Source: Tenacibaculum soleae
Lineage (GTDB): Bacteria; Bacteroidota; Bacteroidia; Flavobacteriales; Flavobacteriaceae
NCBI RefSeq assembly: GCF_001693415.1
Contig: NZ_MAKX01000035.1
Location: 62,790 to 126,789 of the forward strand
Reading direction: 5' to 3'
DNA length: 64,000 bases
A program made the position numbers and the translations under genes. Within the stretch, counting starts at the first letter, position 1; every line of letters starts with the position of its first letter. This document shows positions 24,962 through 33,954 of this stretch, in pieces. The notes beneath the pieces are model-generated. The model was not told the DNA's origin, did no database searches, and saw nothing but the letters and a program-made list of their open reading frames with translations.

Positions 24962-26110
24962 TTAATTTTTTTGTTTTTTAAATTGTACAGGAGTACAGCC
25001 ACATTGTTTTTTAAATACAGTATAAAATGTAGATTTTGAATTGAACCCGCATTCTAGTCCGATGGCAGTAATTGTGTAATTAGTATAATCAGAGTCAAGT
25101 AAAAGCAACTTAGCTTGTTTAATTCTTTTTTGGTTTAGGTAATCTGTAAAAGATTTACGAGCAATGTTGTTAATAATTAAAGAAAGCGTACTAGAGCTTA
25201 GTTTGGTTTCATTAGAAAGTATCTTTAACGTGTATTTAGGGAGTAAAAATTTTTTGTTTTTTGTAATGAAGCTATCAATTTCTAAAAATTGTTTTTTTTG
25301 TTTTTCAGAAGGAGAATCTTTAGTGTTTATATCAATAGTTTCTGTTTTATTTTCATCTAAATCAATTAGTAATGATTTTCTAATTTTCTTACGTTCATTT
25401 AAAATTCTTATTTGTTGTAATCCTTGGTAACCTAGCCAATATATAAGTATAGTAGTGTATATTCTAAGCGGATAATATGAAAAGATGAACCCAGTATAGT
25501 CCATTTTTACTTTAATAATTAAAGCAATAATCCATAAAGTATAGCCAATAGCGGTTAACTTAAAAAAAGTAAACAACCATTTTAAATTGTCAAAAGAAGA
25601 TATTTTAGAAAAAATTCGCTCTTTTTTATGCAATATGTAAAATGAATAGATGAAAATAGAAAAAGAAACTACTAAACTAAAGATCTCTTCAAAAGAGGTG
25701 TATTTTTCATAAATATAATCAATGTCTACTTGTGGATAAACATCATCACGGCTTATCACGAATGTGATTTGAGTAATTATTATAACTAAAAATACAGGAA
25801 TTATAATCTTTAAAATATTAAATGCTTTTTTTGATACATTTAAATAATTAATTAAAAACATATATAAAAATGGCATTGCTAAAAAATGCCAAGGTATTTG
25901 CAAATAATCTAAAGAAAATTTATGTTGAAATAATTGTTTTTCTAGTGCCCAAGATTGAATGTTATTTAGTGAGATCGATATTATTAAGAGGTTTAAATAC
26001 AGCATACTTTTTTCTCTTCCATTTTTAGAACAAAAAAGAGTAAAGCTAAAAGTAAAACCAATTAAAGCACTAAAGATTAAAAAAAAATTAAATAAAGTAG
26101 CTGAGTTCAA
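24962..26110 (-). CDS. Membrane-bound AraC-family regulator
   Basis: A 382-residue sensor-regulator in one chain. About residues 1-235 contain seven or so membrane helices (FNFFLIFSALIGFTFSFTLF, IPVFLVIIITQITFVIS, AIGYTLWIIALIIKV). A linker follows, then two helix-turn-helix motifs of AraC type at about 280-382 (YTLKILSNETKLSSSTLSLIIN and TNYTITAIGLECGFNSKSTFYTVFKKQCGCTPVQFKK). It would sense a signal at the membrane and bind DNA from there; targets unknown. It lies between rsmE and DUF4159 with a terminator after it. Its promoter would lie in the 37 bases before 26148, or it is co-transcribed from rsmE. Confidence 0.9.
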   Translation of the reverse strand: MNSATLFNFFLIFSALIGFTFSFTLFCSKNGREKSMLYLNLLIISISLNNIQSWALEKQLFQHKFSLDYLQIPWHFLAMPFLYMFLINYLNVSKKAFNILKIIIPVFLVIIITQITFVISRDDVYPQVDIDYIYEKYTSFEEIFSLVVSFSIFIYSFYILHKKERIFSKISSFDNLKWLFTFFKLTAIGYTLWIIALIIKVKMDYTGFIFSYYPLRIYTTILIYWLGYQGLQQIRILNERKKIRKSLLIDLDENKTETIDINTKDSPSEKQKKQFLEIDSFITKNKKFLLPKYTLKILSNETKLSSSTLSLIINNIARKSFTDYLNQKRIKQAKLLLLDSDYTNYTITAIGLECGFNSKSTFYTVFKKQCGCTPVQFKKQKN

Positions 26111-26147
26111 TGAGGGATATTTTGAACGAAATATACAAAAAAAACAG

Positions 26148-26858
26148 TTATTGATTTATAAAAGCAATATTTTGCACTACATTTAAACCAGCTGTTTCTG
26201 TACGAAGACGATTTATACCTAACGAAATAGGTTTAAAATTAACGGCTAATGATTTTTCAATCTCTTTAGATGAAAAATCTCCTTCTGGACCAATCATAAT
26301 TGTGTATTTTGAATTTTTAGTAGCGATGTTTTTTAATGTTTTTTTCTCAATATTATCCTCACAATGTGCAATAAACACTTCTTCTGTAAAGGTTTGTTTT
26401 ATAAAATCTGAAAATTTTATTGGAGCGTTAAGTTTGGGTAATGTAAATTGTAGTGATTGTTTCATTGCAGCTTGAATGATTTTCGACAATCGCTCAAGTT
26501 TTACAACCTTTCTTTCGGAATTATCACAAATGATTGGTGTAATTTCATCAACACCAATTTCGGTAGCTTTTTCTAAAAACCATTCTAAACGATCATTGTT
26601 TTTTGTAGGGGCGATTGCTACATGTAAATAATAATCTCTATTATTAGGTTTTTCTTCATACTTAATAACTTTTGCAAGGCATTTTTTGTCACTAGCAATG
26701 GTTATTTCTACAAAAAAAAGAAAACCACCACCATTAGTTATATGTAAAGTGTCACCTTCTTTTTTTCTTAAAACACGAACAATATGCCTGCTTTCTTCTT
26801 TTTCAAACTTAATTTGTTTGGTTTCAGGAGTAATATCTGGATTATAAAATAACTGCAT
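26148..26858 (-). CDS. rsmE: 16S rRNA (uracil-1498-N3)-methyltransferase
   Basis: SPOUT-fold methyltransferase that modifies U1498 of 16S rRNA in the decoding centre. The N-terminal PUA-like part has KEESRHIVRVLRKKEGDTLHITNGGG; the knot has IMIGPEGDFSSKEIE and the S-adenosylmethionine contact LGINRLRTETAGL. The 236-residue length is standard. The start overlaps the stop of the preceding GNAT-like gene by one base (taATG), so they are translationally coupled; the barrel-tail protein lies upstream. Confidence 0.96.
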   Translation of the reverse strand: MQLFYNPDITPETKQIKFEKEESRHIVRVLRKKEGDTLHITNGGGFLFFVEITIASDKKCLAKVIKYEEKPNNRDYYLHVAIAPTKNNDRLEWFLEKATEIGVDEITPIICDNSERKVVKLERLSKIIQAAMKQSLQFTLPKLNAPIKFSDFIKQTFTEEVFIAHCEDNIEKKTLKNIATKNSKYTIMIGPEGDFSSKEIEKSLAVNFKPISLGINRLRTETAGLNVVQNIAFINQ

Positions 26859-27976
26859 TATAAATCGAGTTTATAGGTTCTTCTTCTTTTATGTATTGTT
26901 GGATTAAAATCTTTCCAAATTTTATGAATGGCTTCATTGTCTTCTAGCTCAGGAGTTCTAATACAATTTATAATCCCTTTTTTAGAAAAAGTGTCAGAAT
27001 ATTCTTTAAAAATAATGGCAAAAACCCCTTTGTTTTGATATTCAGGAGCTACTCCAATTAAATAAAAAGTAACATCTTTTGAGTTTTTACGGGCATTTAG
27101 TAAATGAAAAATACCAAAGGGAAAAAGTTTTCCTTTAGCTTTTTGTAAAGCTTTAGAAAAAGAAGGCATTACAATTGCAAAAGCTACTAGTTTGTTGTTT
27201 TTATCAACTACAAACTTGATGTACTCTGGGTTGATAAAACTTATGTATTTTTCTTTAAAATGCTTTACTTGTGCTGCTGAAATAGGTACGAATGTTGATA
27301 ATTTAGCGTATGATTTACTAAATAATTCAAACATTTCATCAACATAAGGCATTATATCTTTGGTTGTAGTAAAATTTAAAGGCTTTAAGTTATATCTTTT
27401 TTGAATAATATTACTCGCTTTACCATATTTTACAGCATCAACATTTTTAAAAAGAAATTTGTTTTCTAAATATTCTTTTTCTTTTTTGTAGCCTAACTGC
27501 TCAAAATGTTTTGAGTAATACGGATGATTATACCATGTAATCATAGTACCAATATGGTCAAACCCATCAACAAGTACTCCTGTTTTATCTAAGTTGTTAA
27601 AACCAATAGGACCTTCAATATATTTTAAGTTATTTTTAAGACCAATTTCTTTAACTTTATTAAGTAATGCTTCTGTTACTTTAATATCGTCAATAACATC
27701 AAACCAACCAAAACGTATTTTTTTTATTTGTTGTTTTTCAACTTCGTAGGTATTAATAATCGCTATAACTCTCCCTACAATTTGTTGGTCTTTTAAGGCG
27801 ATTAAAAAGGTTGCTTTTGCTTGCTCAAAAACAGGGTTTTTATCAGGGTTAAAACTATCAATTTCATCTTTGATAATAGGTGGTACCCAGTTTTTATTGT
27901 TCTTATAAAGAGAAAAAGGAAATTTAACAAATTGTTTCATTTCCTTTTTTGATGTTATTTCTTTGATTTTAATCAT
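26858..27976 (-). CDS. GNAT-fold acyltransferase-like protein
   Basis: A 372-residue cytoplasmic protein of the Bacteroidetes YghO-like acetyltransferase group. The N-terminal part has FVKFPFSLYKNNKNWVPP and FLIALKDQQIVGRVIAIIN; the centre has KYIEGPIGFNNLDKTGVLVDGFD; and the end has VTFYLIGVAPEYQNKGVFAIIF, the acetyl-CoA-binding loop, with RTPELEDNEAIHKIWKDF. Substrate is unknown. It begins 18 bases after the outer-membrane gene and overlaps rsmE by one base, making a three-gene operon. Confidence 0.82.
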   Translation of the reverse strand: MIKIKEITSKKEMKQFVKFPFSLYKNNKNWVPPIIKDEIDSFNPDKNPVFEQAKATFLIALKDQQIVGRVIAIINTYEVEKQQIKKIRFGWFDVIDDIKVTEALLNKVKEIGLKNNLKYIEGPIGFNNLDKTGVLVDGFDHIGTMITWYNHPYYSKHFEQLGYKKEKEYLENKFLFKNVDAVKYGKASNIIQKRYNLKPLNFTTTKDIMPYVDEMFELFSKSYAKLSTFVPISAAQVKHFKEKYISFINPEYIKFVVDKNNKLVAFAIVMPSFSKALQKAKGKLFPFGIFHLLNARKNSKDVTFYLIGVAPEYQNKGVFAIIFKEYSDTFSKKGIINCIRTPELEDNEAIHKIWKDFNPTIHKRRRTYKLDL

Positions 27977-27994
27977 ACAGCAAATGTAAGATTT

Positions 27995-29377
27995 TTAATT
28001 ATCCTTCTTCTTGTCTTTTTCTTCTTCCTTTTTTAAATCTTCTTCTAGTTTTTTTATTTCTTTTTCTAGTTTTAAACGTTCTTCTTCTTTACGTTTTGCT
28101 TCCTTTAAAAGATTTTTTTCAATTTCTTGACGTTCTTTTTCTTTACGTTTAGCTTCTTTTTCTTCTTCTTTTTTAATGTTTTTTTCTAGCTTTAAACGTT
28201 CTTTTTCTTTTTTCTTAATAGCTTTTTCAGCATCTTTTTTAGCTTTTTTAGCGGCTTTCTTTTCAGCTTTAGTTGTTTTTTTCTTTTCTTTTATATCTTC
28301 TTTAACAATTACATCAACCAATGATTTAGAACGTTCTCTTTTTGGTTTTTCTACTGTTATTTTTTCTTCTTTTTCGCCTTCTTTTACAGTAACAGTATGT
28401 TTGTCTTTCTTTTTGAAAACACCTTTAATTTTATCAAACAAACGACCAAAAAAGCCTTTGTTTTCGGTGTAATTTGTAGGTTTTTGTTCTTCAATTTTAT
28501 TACCAAATTCATCAACTTCTAAAAATTTGTCGCGATGCCTGTTTAATCTGTACGAAACTCCTATGCTGGTTTGAAAACCTATTTCATCTTGAATAAAATT
28601 ACTTCTTATAGCTGCATTAAACTGCATGTTTTCGTTAAATAAATAAGCAGCACCAACACCAATATTGTTTTTACGTTCGTATTTTTCAAAGGTATCTTGC
28701 CATTCAGCAAAACCAGACCAATAATCATTAAAATTATAAGTACCAGTTATAATGTATGAAAATTCAGAAAAATCAGTGCCTATATAATCATAATGAATAT
28801 TGGTAACTAAATTTAATTGATTTGAAAATTCGTTTTGAAGTAAAATTCCTACTTTAGGGCTAATACCTCCTTTTTTATGAGGTGTGTTTAATATGCTTCC
28901 AAAGTTAAGTCCGGCATAGGCTCCAACATGCGGAATCCATCTTTTCCAATCAAAAGAATGCCTTGCTTTCCAACTTCTAATTTCTTCTTTTTTGTTATTA
29001 TAGGTGGGTGTATATATTAAATACTTAGCGCCTAAAGTAAGCTGACCTAAACCAAATTTATTATATGAAGATTCAAAAACGTTTTTAAAAGCAATTTTAT
29101 CGCTTTGAAAACTGGTTTTTAAGTTAAATTCTAACTTTTCAGAAAAGAAACTCGTCCTAAACATAAGTCCTAAACCTACTGCTTGTGGATTACTAAAAGT
29201 AGGTGTAGCATTTATATTTCTAAAAAACAGGTTGCTTTCAAATTGATAAACATCTGAACCAACACTATAAGGGCTTTCAGAAAAACCAGGCATATTTGAG
29301 TTTATAACCGTTGTGTACTGGGCGTTTATAGCCAAGGTTGAGAAAAAAGCAATAAATAAAAAAAGTTTTTTAATCAT
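27995..29377 (-). CDS. Outer-membrane beta-barrel protein with long Lys/Glu coiled-coil tail
   Basis: Exported protein of 460 residues. A signal peptide (about 1-19, ending LAINAQ) is followed by a beta-barrel domain (about 20-275) with alternating aromatic strands (GLGQLTLGAKYLIYTP, VGAYAGLNFGSI, YSGFAEW-like), resembling the MetA-pathway/transporter barrels of Bacteroidetes. From about 290 to 460 the chain is almost entirely Lys and Glu (KKAEKKAAKKAKKDAEKAIKKKE), a long single helix or coiled coil. The tail should be periplasmic and may bind peptidoglycan or another envelope partner. Barrel call is moderately sure; the tail is plain from sequence. Confidence 0.8.
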   Translation of the reverse strand: MIKKLFLFIAFFSTLAINAQYTTVINSNMPGFSESPYSVGSDVYQFESNLFFRNINATPTFSNPQAVGLGLMFRTSFFSEKLEFNLKTSFQSDKIAFKNVFESSYNKFGLGQLTLGAKYLIYTPTYNNKKEEIRSWKARHSFDWKRWIPHVGAYAGLNFGSILNTPHKKGGISPKVGILLQNEFSNQLNLVTNIHYDYIGTDFSEFSYIITGTYNFNDYWSGFAEWQDTFEKYERKNNIGVGAAYLFNENMQFNAAIRSNFIQDEIGFQTSIGVSYRLNRHRDKFLEVDEFGNKIEEQKPTNYTENKGFFGRLFDKIKGVFKKKDKHTVTVKEGEKEEKITVEKPKRERSKSLVDVIVKEDIKEKKKTTKAEKKAAKKAKKDAEKAIKKKEKERLKLEKNIKKEEEKEAKRKEKERQEIEKNLLKEAKRKEEERLKLEKEIKKLEEDLKKEEEKDKKKDN

Positions 29378-29514
29378 GTTATAAATTCAATTAATACAAT
29401 TAGTACAAACATACATAAAATACAAATTACTATATAATATAAGTTTTGTAAAGTCTTAACGCTTCCTTTTGCTTCAAATTGTTATTTTTGATTAATTTTT
29501 TATTAAAAGTTAAG

Positions 29515-29793
29515 ATGACATATATAAATGAAGCTGGACCTATGAATTTTTTAAGAACCATATTAATAATTATACTTGTTTATTACGTGCTTAAATTTCT
29601 AGTAAAGTTATTTGCTCCTTATTTGTTAAAAAAAGCGGTAGATAAAGTTCAAAAGAAAGCAGCACAACAGTACAATAATCAACAAGAAAGTACTGTTGAT
29701 GAAGGTAAAACTGTTGTAGATAAAAAGCCACAAACCACAAAACAAAGTAACAATTCGGTAGGCGAATATGTTGATTTTGAAGAAATAGATTAA
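29515..29793 (+). CDS. DUF4834 family small membrane protein
   Basis: 93 residues from ATG 29515. The next in-frame ATG (29542) is also possible; the upstream Met at 29479 would overlap the apparent -7 box (TATTTTTG, 29483-29490). A membrane helix (LRTILIIILVYYVLKFLVKLF) is followed by a charged, Gln-rich cytoplasmic tail ending EYVDFEEID. The family is small, Bacteroidetes-wide and unstudied. It stands at the head of the polysaccharide operon, three bases before the YfhO-like gene, so a role in envelope synthesis is only suggested by position. Confidence 0.75.
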   Translation: MTYINEAGPMNFLRTILIIILVYYVLKFLVKLFAPYLLKKAVDKVQKKAAQQYNNQQESTVDEGKTVVDKKPQTTKQSNNSVGEYVDFEEID

Positions 29794-29795
29794 GC

Positions 29796-32213
29796 ATGAA
29801 TTATAAAAAAATGATTCCGTATGCAATAACAATCATTGTTTTTGCAATTATTTCACTATTGTATTTTAATCCGGTTTTAAGCGGAAAACGAATAAAACAA
29901 AGCGATATTACCCAATTTATAGGGATGTCGAAAGAGGTAAAAGATTATAGAATTACCAATAACGAAGAGCCATATTGGTTAGGAAATGCTTTTAGTGGTA
30001 TGCCAGCTTACCAAGTTAGTGCTTATTACCCGAATGATTTTGTGCGTTATATAGATAAAGCAATTCGCTTTTTACCAAGACCAGCAGATTACTTATTTTT
30101 ATATTTCTTAGGATTTTTCTTATTACTTACAGCTTTAAAAGTAGATTGGAAACTTGCTATTTTAGGAAGTTTGTCCTTCGGGTTTTCAACATACCTAATT
30201 ATTATTTTTGGGGCTGGTCACAATGCAAAAGCACATGCAATTGGGTATATGCCAATGGTAATAGCAGGAGTTTTATATGTTTTTAGAAAACGATATTTAG
30301 TCGGATTTGTAATTACAGCCTTGGCAATGGCTTTAGAGGTATACACAAATCATCCACAAATGACTTATTATTTAGGTTTTTGTTTGTTGATATTGGCAAT
30401 TGTAGAATTTATAGAAGCTTTTAAAACCAAAACATTACCAGTATTTGCAAAACAAGTAGCCGTATTATTGGTTGCAATGTTTATCGGCTTGGGAGTAAAT
30501 TCTACTCGATTATTATCAATGAAAGAATACGGTGATTTTAGTACGCGTGGAAAATCGGAATTAACGATTACTCCCGACGGATCACCAAAAGAAAAATCTA
30601 CAGGATTAGAAAAATCGTACATTACCGAATATAGTTACGGAATTGCGGAAACTTTTAATTTGATAATTCCTCGTTTTATGGGAGGAGGAACAGTTGAAAA
30701 ATTAGGAGAAGATTCTAACTTTTATCAAGTTTTAGAACAAAACGCAGGTAAAAGTGTCGCTAAAGATTATTCAAGTCAGGTATTAACCTATTGGGGAACT
30801 CAACCAATTGTTGAAGCACCAGCTTATATTGGTGCTATTTTATTTTTTTTATTCTTTTTAGGTGTTTTCTTAGTAAAAGGACGTTTGAGAAATTGGTTAG
30901 TTGCGGCTACTATTTTTTCAATTATGTTAAGTTGGGGGAAAAATTTTTCAGTTATTACAAACTTTTTTATTGATTACGTACCATTGTATAATAAGTTTAG
31001 AGCGGTTTCATCTATTCAAGTAATAGCCGAATTATGTGTGCCGTTATTAGGAATTATCGCTTTACGAGATTTCTTTTCATCAAAACCTACATCCGAAGAA
31101 AAAGAAGATGCGCTAAAAAAGGCATTTTATGTTTTAGGCGGAATTACTTTAGGTTTTGCGATATTCGGATCTAGTTTATTCGCTTTTGAAGGATTAAGAG
31201 ATGGCCAATATCAAGAATTACCAACTTTAATAGATGCCTTAATTTCTGATAGAAAAACAATGCTATTTAACGATAGTGTTCGCTCATTTTTATTGATTTT
31301 AGGTGCAGCAGCTTTGTTGTGGTTTTATCTAAAAGGAAAACTAAAACAAGTTCCGGTTTTAATTATTTTAGGAAGTTTAATTGTTTTCGATTTGGTTTCG
31401 GTGGATATTAAATACGTAAATAAAGAAGATTTTACATCGGCAAGAAGAGTGTTAAAACCATTTACACCAACTAAGGCTGATAAAGATATTTTAAAAGATA
31501 AAAGTTATTATCGTGTAGCTAATTTTGCAGGTAACCCAATGCAAGATGGTCGAACATCATATTTTCATAATTCGATTGGTGGTTATCACGCCGCTAAAAT
31601 GAAACGTTATCAAGAGTTATTTGATTATCAAATCGCAAAAAATAACATAAACGTATTAAATATGTTGAATACAAAATACGTTATTGTAGGTGAAGATAAG
31701 TTTCAAGAAAATACCGATGCAAACGGAAATGCTTGGTTTGTTAATACGTTAAAAATAGTAAGTTCAGCAAATGAAGAGATACTTGCTTTAGATAGTTTAA
31801 ATACTAAAATATCAGCTGTAATTAATGGACGAGAGTTAAAAAGAAGTCCACAAGGATATATGGATTATAATAATATATTTAAAAAAGATTCAACAGCTAC
31901 AATTTCATTAATTAAAAATAATATTACAACCTTAGTTTATAAAACAGCTACGCAAGAAAATCAGTTTGCTGTATTTTCAGAAATTTATTATAAAGATGGT
32001 TGGAATGCTTATTTAGATGGCGTTAAAACTGAACATTATCAGGTGAATTATGTACTTAGAGGTATGAATATACCAAAAGGAAAACACGAAGTTGTATTTA
32101 AGTACGAGCCAACTGTAATACGAAACGGAAATATAATTACATTATTTTGTTATGCGTTATTATTGCTAATTCCGATTGGCTGGTTTGTAATTCGCAAAAA
32201 ACAGCAACAATAA
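29796..32213 (+). CDS. YfhO-like polytopic membrane protein (GT-C type)
   Basis: An 805-residue inner-membrane protein with about a dozen helices in the first 560 residues and a large soluble C-terminal domain (about 560-780, with NSIGGYHAAKMKRYQELFDY and YYKDGWNAYLDGVKTEHYQVNYVLRGMNIPKGKHEVVFKYEP), then a last helix. This matches the YfhO/DUF6077-like group, which in Firmicutes modifies lipoteichoic acid with sugars using undecaprenyl-linked donors. In Bacteroidetes it is found with glycan genes, as here. Substrate unknown. It begins 3 bases after the DUF4834 stop. Confidence 0.85.
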   Translation: MNYKKMIPYAITIIVFAIISLLYFNPVLSGKRIKQSDITQFIGMSKEVKDYRITNNEEPYWLGNAFSGMPAYQVSAYYPNDFVRYIDKAIRFLPRPADYLFLYFLGFFLLLTALKVDWKLAILGSLSFGFSTYLIIIFGAGHNAKAHAIGYMPMVIAGVLYVFRKRYLVGFVITALAMALEVYTNHPQMTYYLGFCLLILAIVEFIEAFKTKTLPVFAKQVAVLLVAMFIGLGVNSTRLLSMKEYGDFSTRGKSELTITPDGSPKEKSTGLEKSYITEYSYGIAETFNLIIPRFMGGGTVEKLGEDSNFYQVLEQNAGKSVAKDYSSQVLTYWGTQPIVEAPAYIGAILFFLFFLGVFLVKGRLRNWLVAATIFSIMLSWGKNFSVITNFFIDYVPLYNKFRAVSSIQVIAELCVPLLGIIALRDFFSSKPTSEEKEDALKKAFYVLGGITLGFAIFGSSLFAFEGLRDGQYQELPTLIDALISDRKTMLFNDSVRSFLLILGAAALLWFYLKGKLKQVPVLIILGSLIVFDLVSVDIKYVNKEDFTSARRVLKPFTPTKADKDILKDKSYYRVANFAGNPMQDGRTSYFHNSIGGYHAAKMKRYQELFDYQIAKNNINVLNMLNTKYVIVGEDKFQENTDANGNAWFVNTLKIVSSANEEILALDSLNTKISAVINGRELKRSPQGYMDYNNIFKKDSTATISLIKNNITTLVYKTATQENQFAVFSEIYYKDGWNAYLDGVKTEHYQVNYVLRGMNIPKGKHEVVFKYEPTVIRNGNIITLFCYALLLLIPIGWFVIRKKQQQ

Positions 32214-32243
32214 ATTTAGTTATAAATTTTTTAAATAGAATTA

Positions 32244-32762
32244 ATGAAAACATATTATCCTCAAAAAAGGTATAACCATACGATAAAATTTTTAGAGAAA
32301 GTATTACCAGCACCAGCAACTATTTTAGATTTAGGTACTAGAAATAGGTTTACAGAAATTATGGAAAATCATGGGTATACTGTGATTAATACCAAAGGAG
32401 AAGATTTAGATTTTATTACAGATGTTGTAAAAGAATACGAAGTAGACGCAGTAACATCGTTTGAGATTTTCGAACACATGTTAGCGCCATTAAATATTTT
32501 AAAAGCAATAAAAAGTACAAAGCTAATTACTACAGTTCCGTTAAAACTATGGTTCGCAAATGCCTACAGAAGTAAAACGGATGTGTGGGACAGGCATTAT
32601 CATGAATTTGAAGACTGGCAATTTGATTGGTTACTAGAAAAATCGGACTGGAATATTGTTGATTCAGAAAAATGGACAAGCCCGGTTAATAAAATAGGTT
32701 TCAGACCAATATTAAGGAAATTTATTCCGAGATATTATGCTGTTTACGCAGAAAGAAAGTAG
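32244..32762 (+). CDS. Class I SAM-dependent methyltransferase-like protein
   Basis: 172 residues, shorter than the usual 200-250. The binding motif is weak: ATILDLGTRNRFTEIMENHGY replaces the classic GxGxG. DAVTSFEIFEHMLAPLNILKAI matches motif II/post-II of glycan-cluster methyltransferases. No signal peptide. It is 31 bases after the YfhO stop and 6 bases before the first glycosyltransferase, so it probably methylates a glycan or a lipid-linked intermediate. The fold is likely, the activity is not proven. Confidence 0.75.
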   Translation: MKTYYPQKRYNHTIKFLEKVLPAPATILDLGTRNRFTEIMENHGYTVINTKGEDLDFITDVVKEYEVDAVTSFEIFEHMLAPLNILKAIKSTKLITTVPLKLWFANAYRSKTDVWDRHYHEFEDWQFDWLLEKSDWNIVDSEKWTSPVNKIGFRPILRKFIPRYYAVYAERK

Positions 32763-32768
32763 TTGTAG

Positions 32769-33953
32769 ATGAGAATAGGAATGATATTGGATAAGGTTTT
32801 TCCGCCAGATCCTCGTGTAGAAAATGAAGCGATAGAGTTGATAAAAAAAGGGCACGAAGTGTTTTTATTTTGTTTGACTTATGGAGGAGATCAGCAGGAA
32901 GAAACGATCAACCAAATTTATGTTAAGCGATACCAATCTAATAAATTAGAATATAAATTATCTGCTTTAGCATACACCATTCCTTTTTATTCATTTTTGA
33001 TGAAAAAGAAGATTGCTGATTTTTTATCTAAAAATAAGATTGAAGCCATTCATATTCATGATATTCGAATCGCTGAAGCAGTTTTTTTAGCAAATAAAAA
33101 GCAGCAATTACCTGTGGTTTTAGATTTGCATGATAATATGCCAGAGGTGATGAAGTTTTATCCACATCTACAGAAATTTCCAGGAAAATATATCATTTCT
33201 CCTAAAAAATGGAAGCGAAAAGAAGAGGCGTTTATTAAAAAAGCTGATAAAGTAATTACGGTTTCTCAAGAGTTTGTGAATGAGTTGGTTGATAGAACTA
33301 AAATAGCTGAAAATAAAGTGGTTTTAGTACCCAATACGATTCGTAAATCTTTTTACGATTCCTTTGAACTGAATACGAGAATCATCAAAAAGTATAAAGA
33401 AAATTTTGTAATTCTTTATTTAGGAGATACCCATGTTCGTAGAGGTTTACTAACGGCAATAAGAGCTATTGCAAAATTAAAAGAACAAATTCCGACTATT
33501 AAATTGGTAATTGTTGGTAAAAACACGACCGATTACATATTAAAAGCAGAAGTTGAAAAATTAAATATTAAAGAATTTGTCGATTTTGAAGGTTGGCAAA
33601 ATGTCTCGTTATTTCCGTCTTATATAAAAGTAAGTGATATTTGTATTTCGCCTTTAAAACGTAATATTCAGCACGATGTAGCGTATGCAAATAAGCTGTT
33701 TCAATATATGAGTTTGGCAAAACCATTATTGGTAAGTAACGCCATTGCTCAGAAAAACTTAATAGAAAAAATAAATGGAGGTTTGGTGCATGAAGCACAA
33801 AATATAGCAGATTTCGAGGATAAAGTTTTAACGTTATATAACAATCCTACTTTAAGGGAAGAATTAGGTGAAAACGGAGAAAATTTTGTTAAAAATGAAT
33901 TTACTTGGGATAAAACATCTAAAGGATTAATCGATTTATACAATAATTTATAA
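32769..33953 (+). CDS. Glycosyltransferase family 4
   Basis: Cytoplasmic GT-B enzyme of 394 residues. N-terminal domain: IGMILDKVFPPDPRVENEAIELIKKGHEV; C-terminal nucleotide-sugar domain (Glycos_transf_1) with VILYLGDTHVRRGLLTAIRAIAKL, LVIVGKNTTDY and the acceptor loop ISPLKRNIQHDVAYANKLFQYMSLAKPLLVSN. Donor and acceptor are unknown. It is separated by one base from the next glycosyltransferase gene, within the polysaccharide operon. Confidence 0.88.
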   Translation: MRIGMILDKVFPPDPRVENEAIELIKKGHEVFLFCLTYGGDQQEETINQIYVKRYQSNKLEYKLSALAYTIPFYSFLMKKKIADFLSKNKIEAIHIHDIRIAEAVFLANKKQQLPVVLDLHDNMPEVMKFYPHLQKFPGKYIISPKKWKRKEEAFIKKADKVITVSQEFVNELVDRTKIAENKVVLVPNTIRKSFYDSFELNTRIIKKYKENFVILYLGDTHVRRGLLTAIRAIAKLKEQIPTIKLVIVGKNTTDYILKAEVEKLNIKEFVDFEGWQNVSLFPSYIKVSDICISPLKRNIQHDVAYANKLFQYMSLAKPLLVSNAIAQKNLIEKINGGLVHEAQNIADFEDKVLTLYNNPTLREELGENGENFVKNEFTWDKTSKGLIDLYNNL

Positions 33954-33954
33954 T

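Noticed and set aside
24785..25039. Plus-strand 84-residue open frame across the AraC terminator and 3' end
   Set aside because: It runs through a terminator hairpin and the end of a certain gene, with low-complexity Phe/Lys runs; not a believable protein.
28176..28472. Plus-strand open frame opposite the Lys/Glu tail
   Set aside because: Phe/Ser-rich translation is simply the antisense of Lys/Glu codons.
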